This document shows, one piece after another, positions 7,446 through 14,890 of a stretch of 15,525 nucleotides of DNA. The notes under the pieces were generated by a model. That model was not told the DNA's origin. It was given only the letters and a program-made list of their open reading frames with translations, and searched no databases. The translations under genes were made by a program, and so were the position numbers. Location of the stretch: NCBI GenBank assembly GCA_964593895.1, contig CAZQKL010000045.1, positions 1-15,525 on the forward strand. The letters are read 5' to 3'. The DNA comes from CAZQKL01 sp964593895 [NCBI: uncultured bacterium] (lineage in GTDB: Bacteria; DYJV01). The stretch's first letter is position 1, and every line of letters begins with the position of its first letter.

Positions 7446-8938
7446 AATTTGAAAGGCCAGAATTTTTATATCTTTTATTATTAAACATTTTTTTTCTATT
7501 ATTTTTAATGAAAAAAGTGAAAGAGAGAGGAAAATTTTTAAATGAAAATTTTAAAATTTCAGTAAATCTCATAACAGAATATGCTAAAGTTATTGTTTTA
7601 TTAATTGTTTTCTCTTTAATTGTTATAGCCTTATCTGGCCCATATTGGAATTATAAAAATATAAAAATTGGTAAGTTAAAAAAAAGTATTATAATAGCTC
7701 TTGATGTTTCAAATAGCATGCTTGCAAAAGATATAGCTCCATCAAGACTTGAAAATGCTAAAAATAAAATTTTTTATCTTGTAAATAATCTAAGTGGTGA
7801 AAGAGTTTCTCTAATATGTTTTGCAGGAACATCAGTTTTAGCTATTCCACTTACAACAGATTACGATTTTTTTGAAAATTTTTTAAAAATAATTGATACT
7901 AATTTTATAAAAATTCAGGGAACAGATTTTTATTCTCTATTTAAGGAAATTTTTAAGATTATAAAAGATAATAATTTAAAAAATTCGGATATAATAATAT
8001 TTTCTGATGGTGAAAATTTCGGAAAAGATGTTAAAAGTTTTTTAAAAAAATTGAAAGAATACAATGTGAAAATTTATGCTATTGGTGAAGGTAAACCTTT
8101 TCCTGTTCCAATTCCTATGAAAAATGGTGGATATAAAAAAGATAAAAATGGTAAAATTGTGTTAACAAAATTAAATGAAAAATTTCTTGAAAATTTATCC
8201 CTTTTTACAAATGGAATTTATGTAAGAGCTGTTGAAGGATTTGAAGATATAAAGTTAATTTTAAAAAAGATAAATTCTGAAGAAAAAGAATTTTCAACAA
8301 AAAATTTAACAAAAAAAATTCCGATTGATAGATTTAGAATTTTTGTTTTATTTGCTTTTATCCTTTTTTGTTTATATTTTCTTATTGAAGATAAGAAAAA
8401 GGTTCAACTAATTTTTATTTTTTCAATTTTTTTAAATCCATATTTTTTAAATAAGGAAGGTATTAAATTTTACAAGCATGGTAAATTTCATAAAGCTTAT
8501 GAAAAATTTTTAAAAGCATCTAAAATAGATAATAGATCTGAATTTATTTATAATAGTGCATTATCGTTATATAAACTCGGAAAATATAAAAAAGCTAAAA
8601 AGCTTTTTAAATCAGTTAAAAACAAAGAAGAGGCAGTTTATAATTTAGGAGTGATAGATTATAAGAGAGGAAAGTTAAAAAAAGCACTGGAAGATTTTAA
8701 AAAAGCAATTATTTTAAATCCATCTGATTTAGATGCAAGAATAGATTATGAATTGATTTTAAAAAAACTTATGCATAAAAATTCACAAAAAAGCAAAAAA
8801 TCAAAATTTAAAAAGAAAAAAAGATTCAATTCAGAGCTTAATAAAATTTTAAATTTCCCTCAGGAAAATTTAAACATATTGAAGAATTTTTTACAAAAAA
8901 AGATGGAAAAATCTTATAGGAGAGGAAAAGATTGGTAA
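7442..8938 (+). CDS. batB: BatB-type VWA protein with C-terminal TPRs (BatB-BatC fusion)
   Basis: I start this 498-residue protein at ATG 7442, which makes the ATGA overlap seen elsewhere in the operon. An in-frame TTG at 7427 would add five residues and is less likely. Membrane helices lie at about 7-23, 49-66, 298-315 and 321-336. The VWA domain has an intact MIDAS: D88-V-S-N-S92, T161 in QGTD and D189 in FSDGE. KPFPVPIPMKNGG is a family hallmark. After the fourth helix, residues about 337-430 form two to three TPR units (KHGKFHKAYEKFLKAS; YKRGKLKKALEDFKKAI...P), the role played by separate BatC proteins in Bacteroides. The end is lysine-rich (446-461). Positive-inside logic puts both VWA and TPR parts in the periplasm. 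TPRs suggest protein docking. Confidence 0.9.
   Translation: MKFERPEFLYLLLLNIFFLLFLMKKVKERGKFLNENFKISVNLITEYAKVIVLLIVFSLIVIALSGPYWNYKNIKIGKLKKSIIIALDVSNSMLAKDIAPSRLENAKNKIFYLVNNLSGERVSLICFAGTSVLAIPLTTDYDFFENFLKIIDTNFIKIQGTDFYSLFKEIFKIIKDNNLKNSDIIIFSDGENFGKDVKSFLKKLKEYNVKIYAIGEGKPFPVPIPMKNGGYKKDKNGKIVLTKLNEKFLENLSLFTNGIYVRAVEGFEDIKLILKKINSEEKEFSTKNLTKKIPIDRFRIFVLFAFILFCLYFLIEDKKKVQLIFIFSIFLNPYFLNKEGIKFYKHGKFHKAYEKFLKASKIDNRSEFIYNSALSLYKLGKYKKAKKLFKSVKNKEEAVYNLGVIDYKRGKLKKALEDFKKAIILNPSDLDARIDYELILKKLMHKNSQKSKKSKFKKKKRFNSELNKILNFPQENLNILKNFLQKKMEKSYRRGKDW
8918..8926 (+). promoter_or_regulatory. Ribosome binding site that decides the BatD TTG start
   Basis: AGGAGAGGA ends 5 nt before TTG 8932, inside the last codons of the preceding gene. 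It supports the rare TTG start, because no ATG or GTG offers a complete signal peptide in this frame. Confidence 0.75.
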
Positions 8939-10500
8939 AATTTTTTAAATTATTTCTTATTTTTTTTATTTTGCCTTCAATTATTTATGCAGATAAAATA
9001 ACTTTAACAGCAGATAAATACAATTTAACTGTTGGTGAATCAACAATTATCCATATAAAAATTTCAGGATTTAGAGTTTCTGAAATTCCTGAAATAAAAA
9101 ATATATCAGGCTTTTCTTTAACTTATATTGGTTCTTCTTCAAATATTACAATAATAAATGGTAATATGAAAATTGAAAAAGAATTTAATTTTTCATTAAC
9201 CGCAAAGAAAATAGGTATTTTCAATATTGGTCCAGCAATTATTAAAATAAATGGTAAAATTTTAAAAAGTAATACAATAACAATAAATGTTACTAAAGCA
9301 ATAGCAAATCAAAATTTTAAAAATTTTGTGTTTTTAAAAGTTGATGTGGACAAAGATAATGTTAAGTTAAATGAACAGATAATATTAAGTTTAAAGATTT
9401 ACAGAAAAATTAATATTTCAGATTTAGATATAAAAACACCTGATTTTAATGGATTTATCTTTTTTAAGCTAAAAAAGCTACCTGAATATACAACAACAAT
9501 AGGGAATGAGGTTTATTTTGTAACTGAAATCAGGTATGCACTATTTCCCACAATTGCAAAAAAAATTAAAATAGGTCCATTTATCGTTACTGGTGAAATT
9601 TTAAATACAAATTTTAATCCTTTTTCATTTCAATTTCAAATAACAAAAAGATTTAGATTAATAAGTAAAGAGCTTGTGATAAATGTAACTCCTTTTAACA
9701 AAAAAAATGTTTTTGCAGTTGGAGATTATACAGTTAATGCAAATATTGACAAACTAACAGTAAAAGTTGGCGAAAACATAACCTATACTATTAGAATTAA
9801 AGGAAAAGGTAATCTTGGATTATCAGATAGTATAAAATTTCCAAAAATTAAAGGGCTAAATTTTTATTATGATAAACCTAAGTTAAAGATTACATTATCT
9901 TCTATTGGAGTTTTTAGTGAAAAGGTTCAAACTATTTTAATAATTCCTCAAAAAGAAGGAGTATACAAAATTCCTAAATTAAATCTTTTATTTTACAATC
10001 CAGATTCAAGAAAGTATGAGAAAATAATTATACCTTCAAGAAATATAAAAGTAAAAAAAAGTGAAAAAGAGAAACTCATTGTAATTTCAAAAAAAGGTAA
10101 GAATAAAATAAATAAGTCTCAAAAAATAAATAAATTAATTTTTTGGATAATCTTATGTTTTTTAGGATTTATTGTTTTAGCCTTTATCATTAAAATTTTT
10201 CCAAAGAAAAAAGATAAAAAGATTGTTAAATCAATTAGTTCATTAAAAAAATGTATAAATAATTCTTCCTCATATATTGAAATTGTTGAATGTATAAAGA
10301 AATATTTTTGTTATGAAAGTTTAACATTTAATGAGATAATTAAAGAGCTTTTAAATAGAGGTTATGAAAAGGATAAAGTTGAAGAATTGGAGAAAATTTT
10401 TAAAATTTTTGAAAAAGCGTTTTATTTTAAAAAGGATACACAAGAAGATTTAGATGAAATTAAGAAAAAATTGGTTAAAATTTTTAGTGATGAAACTTGA
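8932..10500 (+). CDS. batD: BatD-family protein (aerotolerance operon)
   Basis: A 522-residue BatD homologue. A signal peptide (1-20, ending SIIYA before DK) leads into a long periplasmic beta-rich region (about 21-385), a single transmembrane helix (402-420), lysines, and a cytosolic helical domain (about 430-522). The periplasmic part shows three spaced copies of a strand pattern: LTADKYNLTVGE (25-36), VDVDKDNVKLNE (137-148) and ANIDKLTVKVGE (270-281). Each begins an Ig-like unit. BatD proteins accompany BatA/BatB, and their biochemical role is unknown. It starts at TTG with a good Shine-Dalgarno site, overlaps batB by 7 bp, and closes the tightly overlapping part of the operon. The C-terminal domain resembles that of the protein at 5645-6484. 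The family is clear; the function is not. Confidence 0.88.
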   Translation: MVKFFKLFLIFFILPSIIYADKITLTADKYNLTVGESTIIHIKISGFRVSEIPEIKNISGFSLTYIGSSSNITIINGNMKIEKEFNFSLTAKKIGIFNIGPAIIKINGKILKSNTITINVTKAIANQNFKNFVFLKVDVDKDNVKLNEQIILSLKIYRKINISDLDIKTPDFNGFIFFKLKKLPEYTTTIGNEVYFVTEIRYALFPTIAKKIKIGPFIVTGEILNTNFNPFSFQFQITKRFRLISKELVINVTPFNKKNVFAVGDYTVNANIDKLTVKVGENITYTIRIKGKGNLGLSDSIKFPKIKGLNFYYDKPKLKITLSSIGVFSEKVQTILIIPQKEGVYKIPKLNLLFYNPDSRKYEKIIIPSRNIKVKKSEKEKLIVISKKGKNKINKSQKINKLIFWIILCFLGFIVLAFIIKIFPKKKDKKIVKSISSLKKCINNSSSYIEIVECIKKYFCYESLTFNEIIKELLNRGYEKDKVEELEKIFKIFEKAFYFKKDTQEDLDEIKKKLVKIFSDET

Positions 10501-10538
10501 AAAAAATATTGTTTTTTTATATGTATTTATTTACTTAG

Positions 10539-11354
10539 ATGCTATCAAATTCTATTTTGGAAAAATATGTAAAAGATATTGAAAATATTCCAGATTTGTC
10601 AGAAGAAGAAGAAAAACACCTTTTTGAAAAAGCAAAAAAAGGTGATAAAAAAGCCAAAGAAAAAATATTACTATCTTATTTAAAGCTTGTTTTAAATATT
10701 GTGAAATTTTCCTATAATGAAAACGAAAATTCAATTCTTGATTTAATTTCAGAAGGAAATATTGGTCTTATGAAAGCTATTGAAAAATATGAACCTGAAA
10801 AGGGTGTTAAATTTTCTACATATGCTTCATGGTGGATTAGACAGGCAATAAAAAGATATTTAAAAGGTGAGTCAAATTTAATTAAAATACCTTCCCATGT
10901 AAATGAAATATTGAGATGTTTTTTTAAAAAATTAAATTTAAATAAATCAATTACATTAAATGACAAAACTCAGGCTGCTGAAAAAATTGGTGTTGACATT
11001 GAAACTATTGAAGAGTATTTATCCAAATATCAAGATTGGGTTTCATTAACTCAAGTTGAAGATGATAAAACCTGTCTTGAAGAGATAATTGAAGATAAAA
11101 AGGTTATTGACCCTTTAGCAGTTTATGAGAAAAAAGAAATTTTTCAATTATTATTAGATTGGCTAAAAGTTTTAACTGATAAAGAAAGGAAAGTTATAAT
11201 TTACAGATATGGTCTCAGCCAAGACAATCCAATGACTCTTGAAGAAATTGGAAAAAGATTGAAATTAACAAGGGAAAGAATTAGGCAGATTGAACTTAAA
11301 GCTATAAACAAACTCAGATTTTATCTTTTAAAAAAGAAAAGTTTGTTTTTTTAG
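10539..11354 (+). CDS. Sigma-70 family RNA polymerase sigma factor (group 2/3-like)
   Basis: A 271-residue sigma factor without region 1.1. Region 1.2 lies at about 5-36. Region 2 (45-109) includes [19 protein letters not shown] and [17 protein letters not shown], region 3 lies at about 115-185, and region 4 (about 205-262) has [15 protein letters not shown] and the helix-turn-helix [20 protein letters not shown]. The size and plan fit RpoS-like or alternative factors rather than the housekeeping RpoD. In region 2.4, K105 occupies the place of T440 of E. coli sigma-70, a residue that contacts the -10 element, while Q102 (Q437) is kept. So the -10 preference may differ (inference). The ATG follows an in-frame TAG directly, 38 bp after batD, with only a weak ribosome site. 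Its stop overlaps the strong apt ribosome site. It could regulate the neighbouring stress, c-di-GMP or motility genes. Confidence 0.93.
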   Translation: MLSNSILEKYVKDIENIPDLSEEEEKHLFEKAKKGDKKAKEKILLSYLKLVLNIVKFSYNENENSILDLISEGNIGLMKAIEKYEPEKGVKFSTYASWWIRQAIKRYLKGESNLIKIPSHVNEILRCFFKKLNLNKSITLNDKTQAAEKIGVDIETIEEYLSKYQDWVSLTQVEDDKTCLEEIIEDKKVIDPLAVYEKKEIFQLLLDWLKVLTDKERKVIIYRYGLSQDNPMTLEEIGKRLKLTRERIRQIELKAINKLRFYLLKKKSLFF

Positions 11355-11359
11355 GAGGT
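11353..11359 (+). promoter_or_regulatory. Strong ribosome binding site of apt
   Basis: AGGAGGT lies 3 nt before ATG 11363 and includes the last two bases of the sigma-factor stop codon. It is among the strongest such sites in the window. Confidence 0.88.
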
Positions 11360-11362
11360 AGC

Positions 11363-11878
11363 ATGGAAAGTTTAAAGGAAAAAATTAGAGATATAGTTGA
11401 TTTTCCAAAACCTGGAATTGTTTTTAAAGATATAACAACACTTCTGCTTGATGCAAAAGCTTTTCAAAAAGCTGTTGATTTATTTGGGAATAGATATATA
11501 GATGTTGATTTTAAATATATTGTTGGCATAGAAGCAAGAGGATTTGTAATAGGTTCTGCTGTTGCTTATAAATTATGTAAAGGAGTTGTTCTTGTGAGAA
11601 AAAAAGGAAAGCTTCCTGGAGAAAAAATTTCAACTACATATCAGCTTGAATATGGAGAGGATGTTCTTGAAATTCATAAGGATGCTATTAAAAAAGGTGA
11701 TAAAGTAATAATTGTTGATGACCTTCTTGCAACTGGTGGAACAGTTAAAGCAACAATTGAATTAATTGAAAGACTTGGTGGGATTGTTGTTGAATGTGGT
11801 TTTCTATGTGAACTTCCATTTTTAAAAGGAAGAGAAAAACTAAAAGGATATGAGGTTTTTTCATTAATTCAGTTTTGA
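11363..11878 (+). CDS. apt: Adenine phosphoribosyltransferase
   Basis: Salvages adenine with PRPP to make AMP; cytosolic. At 171 residues it is the normal length. The N-terminal [16 protein letters not shown] (13-28) is an APT signature. [17 protein letters not shown] (53-69) and the flexible-loop segment [13 protein letters not shown] follow, and the PRPP-binding motif is [13 protein letters not shown] (115-127). No residue is missing. The start is fixed by an excellent Shine-Dalgarno site, and the stop TGA overlaps the next start (TTGA). It sits between a sigma factor and a diguanylate cyclase; I see no functional link beyond co-transcription. Confidence 0.97.
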   Translation: MESLKEKIRDIVDFPKPGIVFKDITTLLLDAKAFQKAVDLFGNRYIDVDFKYIVGIEARGFVIGSAVAYKLCKGVVLVRKKGKLPGEKISTTYQLEYGEDVLEIHKDAIKKGDKVIIVDDLLATGGTVKATIELIERLGGIVVECGFLCELPFLKGREKLKGYEVFSLIQF

Positions 11879-13209
11879 AATTTCTAAAAAATTTTATAAA
11901 AAAAGAGAAAGATTTAGAAGAATTCAAAATCTTACTTGATGTATCTCCTGCTGTTGTAATTAGAAGTGATAAAAAAGGTTATGTAATTTTTGCAAATAAA
12001 GCATTTGAAGAAATTTTTGGTTATCATTTAGATGAAGCATTAGGCAAAATTCATGTTAAAGATTTATATAAAGGTGGTATTGAAGAAGCTAAAAATGTGA
12101 TGAAAATTTTGAAACGTAATAAATTTGGAGGAGTTGGTAAAATTAAAAATTTTGAAGTTACTGGAATTACAAGATATGGTCAGGAAATCCCCTTTGTCAT
12201 TTATGGAAGTCTTTTATATGAAAAAAATAAAGAGATTGGTTCAATAGGCTTTTTATTTGACATTTCTGAAAGAAAAAAGCTTGAAGAAGCATTAAAAAAA
12301 GAAAAAGATAGATTTAAATCTTTGCTTGATAATGCGTCAGAAGGGATATACATTAGAAAAGACCATGAATTTAAATATTTTAATAAAAAATTTCAGGAAC
12401 TTCTTGGATATAGTAAAGAGGAATTAAGAAAACTACCTTATACAGAAATAATTGATGAAAGTGTATTTGAAATATGTTCCCAGTATTATCAAAAGATTTT
12501 AAATGGAGAAAAAGTGAAACTCCCTTATGAGTCAATTTTTAAAAGAAAAGATGGAACCAGAATTTTTGTTGAGATTAATATAAATCCAGTTGAATGGGAA
12601 GATGGAATAGCAATTCAAGGTTTTGTTAGAGATATTACTGAAAAGAAAAAACTTGAAAATAAACTTAAAGAAGTAAATAAAAAGTTACATGAACTTGCAA
12701 TAAAAGATGATTTAACAGGAGTTTTTAATCAGAGATTTTTTAGAGAGCAGTTGAAATTAAAATATATGGAAAGTAAAAGGTATAAGTTCCCAATATCGTT
12801 AATTTTAATAGATATTGATAATTTCAAAGAAATAAACGATACATTTGGCCATCTTGCAGGTGATTTTATTTTAAAAGAAGTTGCAGAGATTTTAAGAAGA
12901 AATGTTAGAGACTCAGATATAATTGCAAGATATGGTGGTGATGAATTTGCAATTATTCTTCCACATGCTGACAAAGAGCAAGCCAAAAAAGTTGCACAAA
13001 GAATTAACTGTGCAATAAGAGAAAAAGAGTTCTGGTATGAATTAAATCCAATAAAAATTACTGTAAGCATTGGAATAAGCACTATTAGTAAAAGCATAGT
13101 TAAAGATGAAAAAGAGCTTTTTAAAATAGCAGACAATGCTCTTTATAAAGTTAAACAGAAAGGTAAAAATGATATAATAATGGAGGAAGATTGTGGAAGA
13201 GTTTTATAG
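11875..13209 (+). CDS. PAS-PAS-GGDEF diguanylate cyclase
   Basis: A soluble 444-residue sensor enzyme that should make cyclic di-GMP from two GTP. PAS 1 spans about 13-131 ([18 protein letters not shown]... to [10 protein letters not shown]) and PAS 2 about 145-255 ([12 protein letters not shown]... to DITEKKKLE). A coiled linker (about 256-272) leads to the GGDEF domain (about 273-436), with [27 protein letters not shown] and the active site YGGDEF (353-358). The inhibitory I-site RDSD (345-348) sits five residues before GGDEF, so product feedback is expected. No transmembrane helix or EAL domain is present. The signal sensed by the PAS domains is unknown. The start is TTG in a TTGA overlap with apt. 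The nearest GAGGT lies 18 nt upstream, too far, so the exact start is less sure than the gene. Confidence 0.93.
   Translation: MKFLKNFIKKEKDLEEFKILLDVSPAVVIRSDKKGYVIFANKAFEEIFGYHLDEALGKIHVKDLYKGGIEEAKNVMKILKRNKFGGVGKIKNFEVTGITRYGQEIPFVIYGSLLYEKNKEIGSIGFLFDISERKKLEEALKKEKDRFKSLLDNASEGIYIRKDHEFKYFNKKFQELLGYSKEELRKLPYTEIIDESVFEICSQYYQKILNGEKVKLPYESIFKRKDGTRIFVEININPVEWEDGIAIQGFVRDITEKKKLENKLKEVNKKLHELAIKDDLTGVFNQRFFREQLKLKYMESKRYKFPISLILIDIDNFKEINDTFGHLAGDFILKEVAEILRRNVRDSDIIARYGGDEFAIILPHADKEQAKKVAQRINCAIREKEFWYELNPIKITVSIGISTISKSIVKDEKELFKIADNALYKVKQKGKNDIIMEEDCGRVL
13182..13186 (+). promoter_or_regulatory. Ribosome binding site that decides the aminotransferase GTG start
   Basis: GGAGG lies 6 nt before GTG 13193, within the end of the cyclase gene. 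It supports the GTG start, which gives [15 protein letters not shown], aligning with the family N-terminus. Confidence 0.82.
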
Positions 13210-14362
13210 AATAAAAAGACTGCCTCCCTATGTTTTCAGCATAATTGATGAGCTTAAAATGAAATTAAGAAGAGAAGGAGAGGATATTGTTGACCTTGGA
13301 ATGGGTAATCCAGATATCCCAACTCCTCAACATATTGTTGACAAAGCAGCTGAAGCATTATACAATCCAAGAAATCATAGATATTCAGCTTCAAGAGGAA
13401 TTTATAAGCTAAGGCTTGCAATCTGCAATAGATATAAAGATAAATACAATGTTGAACTTGACCCTGAAACTGAAGCTATTGCAACAATAGGAGTTAAAGA
13501 AGGTTTTTCACATTTGATTTTAGCAATTGTTAATCCTGGAACTTCAATAATTGTTCCTGACCCTTTTTATCCAATTCATTTTTATTCAGTAATAATTGCT
13601 GGTGGTGATGTGAGGTCTTTACCGTTAACAGGTGACCAAGATGAATTTATTTATAATCTTGAAAAAACCGTAAAACAATCATGGCCACCTCCAAAGGTTC
13701 TTGTTATTTCATTTCCTCATAATCCAACTACAATGTGCGTTGATTTAGATTTTTTTGAAAAAATTGTTGATTTTGCAAGAGATAACAATATGTTTATTAT
13801 TCATGATTTTGCATATGCAGATATCTCCTTTGATGGTTACAATCCTCCAAGTATTTTACAAGTAAAAGGTGCAAAAGATTTATGCGTTGAATTTTATTCC
13901 ATGAGTAAAAGTTTCAGTATGGCAGGTTGGAGGATAGGTTTTGCTGTTGGTAATAAAACATTAATCCATGCATTAACAAGGATAAAGAGCTATCTTGATT
14001 ATGGAATATTTCAACCCCTTCAGATTGCTTCAATCCATGCATTAAATTCAGACCAGTCTTGTGTAAGAGAAATTTGTGAAATTTACAGAAAAAGAAGAGA
14101 TAAGCTAATTAATGGCTTAAATAGAATTGGATGGAAAGTTGCTTCTCCAAAAGCAACAATGTTTGTATGGGCTAAAATTCCTGAAAAGTATGAAAAAATG
14201 GGTTCAGTTGAATTTGCAAAATTTTTGATTAATGAGGCAAAAGTTGCAGTTTCTCCAGGTATAGGTTTTGGAGAATATGGAGAAGGTTATGTAAGATTTG
14301 CTCTTGTTGAAAATGAGCATAGAATATTGCAGGCTATAAGAGGAATAAAAAGAGTGCTTTAA
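13193..14362 (+). CDS. alaC: AlaC-type PLP aminotransferase (alanine-synthesizing)
   Basis: A class I/II PLP aminotransferase of 389 residues, very like E. coli AlaC (glutamate-pyruvate transaminase) from recalled sequence. Shared blocks include RLPPYVF (9-15), GMGNPD (36-41), [26 protein letters not shown]-like [10 protein letters not shown] and [15 protein letters not shown]. Expected catalytic residues are present: N177 (PHNPT), D205 and Y208 (HDFAYAD), the PLP lysine K239 ([12 protein letters not shown]), R247, and the carboxylate-binding R368 (YVRFAL). Related LL-diaminopimelate and aspartate aminotransferases share the fold, so the substrate is likely but not proven to be alanine/2-oxoglutarate. 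The GTG start has a good Shine-Dalgarno site and overlaps the cyclase gene by 17 bp. The NUDIX gene follows without a gap. Confidence 0.92.
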   Translation: MEEFYRIKRLPPYVFSIIDELKMKLRREGEDIVDLGMGNPDIPTPQHIVDKAAEALYNPRNHRYSASRGIYKLRLAICNRYKDKYNVELDPETEAIATIGVKEGFSHLILAIVNPGTSIIVPDPFYPIHFYSVIIAGGDVRSLPLTGDQDEFIYNLEKTVKQSWPPPKVLVISFPHNPTTMCVDLDFFEKIVDFARDNNMFIIHDFAYADISFDGYNPPSILQVKGAKDLCVEFYSMSKSFSMAGWRIGFAVGNKTLIHALTRIKSYLDYGIFQPLQIASIHALNSDQSCVREICEIYRKRRDKLINGLNRIGWKVASPKATMFVWAKIPEKYEKMGSVEFAKFLINEAKVAVSPGIGFGEYGEGYVRFALVENEHRILQAIRGIKRVL

Positions 14363-14890
14363 TTGAAAAAAGTTGCTTCAGTATTAATAATTAATTTCAA
14401 AGGTTCAATAATTTTCATAAAAAGGAATAGAAATTTAAAAAATCATCCAGGTGAAATTTCTTTCCCAGGTGGAATGTTTGATTTTAAAAAGGATAAAGAT
14501 TTACTTGATACCGCTTTAAGAGAGACCTATGAAGAAGTTGGAATAAAAAAAGAGGATTTAGAAGTAATTGGAAGATTAAAGAAATTTAAAACTGTAATAA
14601 CAAATATTGAGGTTCATCCATTTGTTGCAAATTTGAATAAAGAGAATTATTCTTTTAAACTAAACTCCTTTGAAGTGGAAGAAATTTTATTAATTCCAAT
14701 TAAAGAATTAATAAATCCCAAAAATAAAGTGGTAGTTCCAATAAAATTAGATGGAAAGATTTATCCTAACACATTTTACTATTACAAAAATAATTTAATA
14801 TGGGGTGCAACATCAAGAATTTTAGATGAATTTTTAAAAAACCTGAACCAGCTAAAAGCCAGTTCAGGTTTTTTATCATTATCCAAGTAG
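14363..14890 (+). CDS. NUDIX hydrolase, probable CoA pyrophosphatase (NudL-like)
   Basis: A 175-residue NUDIX hydrolase. NLKNHPGEISFPGG (24-37) matches the CoA-pyrophosphatase (UPF0035/NudL) signature ahead of the box, and TALRETYEEVGI supplies the REUxEExGU catalytic helix. As in NudL proteins, the loop between GG and the helix is longer than in MutT. The predicted reaction cleaves CoA or its derivatives to 4'-phosphopantetheine and 3',5'-ADP. IWGATSRIL near the C-terminus is also typical. The start is TTG directly after the alaC TAA in the same frame, and no alternative start fits before the conserved core. The last 15 or so codons cross a terminator hairpin and the frame ends 12 bp inside the convergent flagellin gene, so the C-terminal tail is doubtful. 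Confidence 0.88.
   Translation: MKKVASVLIINFKGSIIFIKRNRNLKNHPGEISFPGGMFDFKKDKDLLDTALRETYEEVGIKKEDLEVIGRLKKFKTVITNIEVHPFVANLNKENYSFKLNSFEVEEILLIPIKELINPKNKVVVPIKLDGKIYPNTFYYYKNNLIWGATSRILDEFLKNLNQLKASSGFLSLSK
14836..14874. terminator. Bidirectional rho-independent terminator
   Basis: A 13-bp perfect inverted repeat: 14836-14848 (AAAAAACCTGAAC) pairs with 14862-14874 (GTTCAGGTTTTTT) around a 13-nt loop. Each strand ends in a run of T, so it can stop transcription from both sides. For the leftward flagellin gene it begins 5 nt after the stop codon, the classical place. For the rightward NUDIX gene it lies before the stop codon at 14888-14890. Confidence 0.88.

Noticed and set aside
10501-10538. 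A terminator or promoter between batD and the sigma factor
   Set aside because: The A6/T7 pairing around TATTG has no G-C stem. TTGAAA at 10497-10502 pairs only with a poor TATATG at 15-bp spacing. Both are expected by chance at this base composition.
10552-10966. Two short open frames antisense to the sigma factor
   Set aside because: They mirror conserved sigma regions 1.2-3 and show no motif, start signal or composition of a real gene.
12729-13136. A 135-codon open frame antisense to the diguanylate cyclase
   Set aside because: It lies entirely opposite the conserved GGDEF domain, has no recognisable motif or ribosome site, and open frames of this kind arise readily opposite AT-rich genes.
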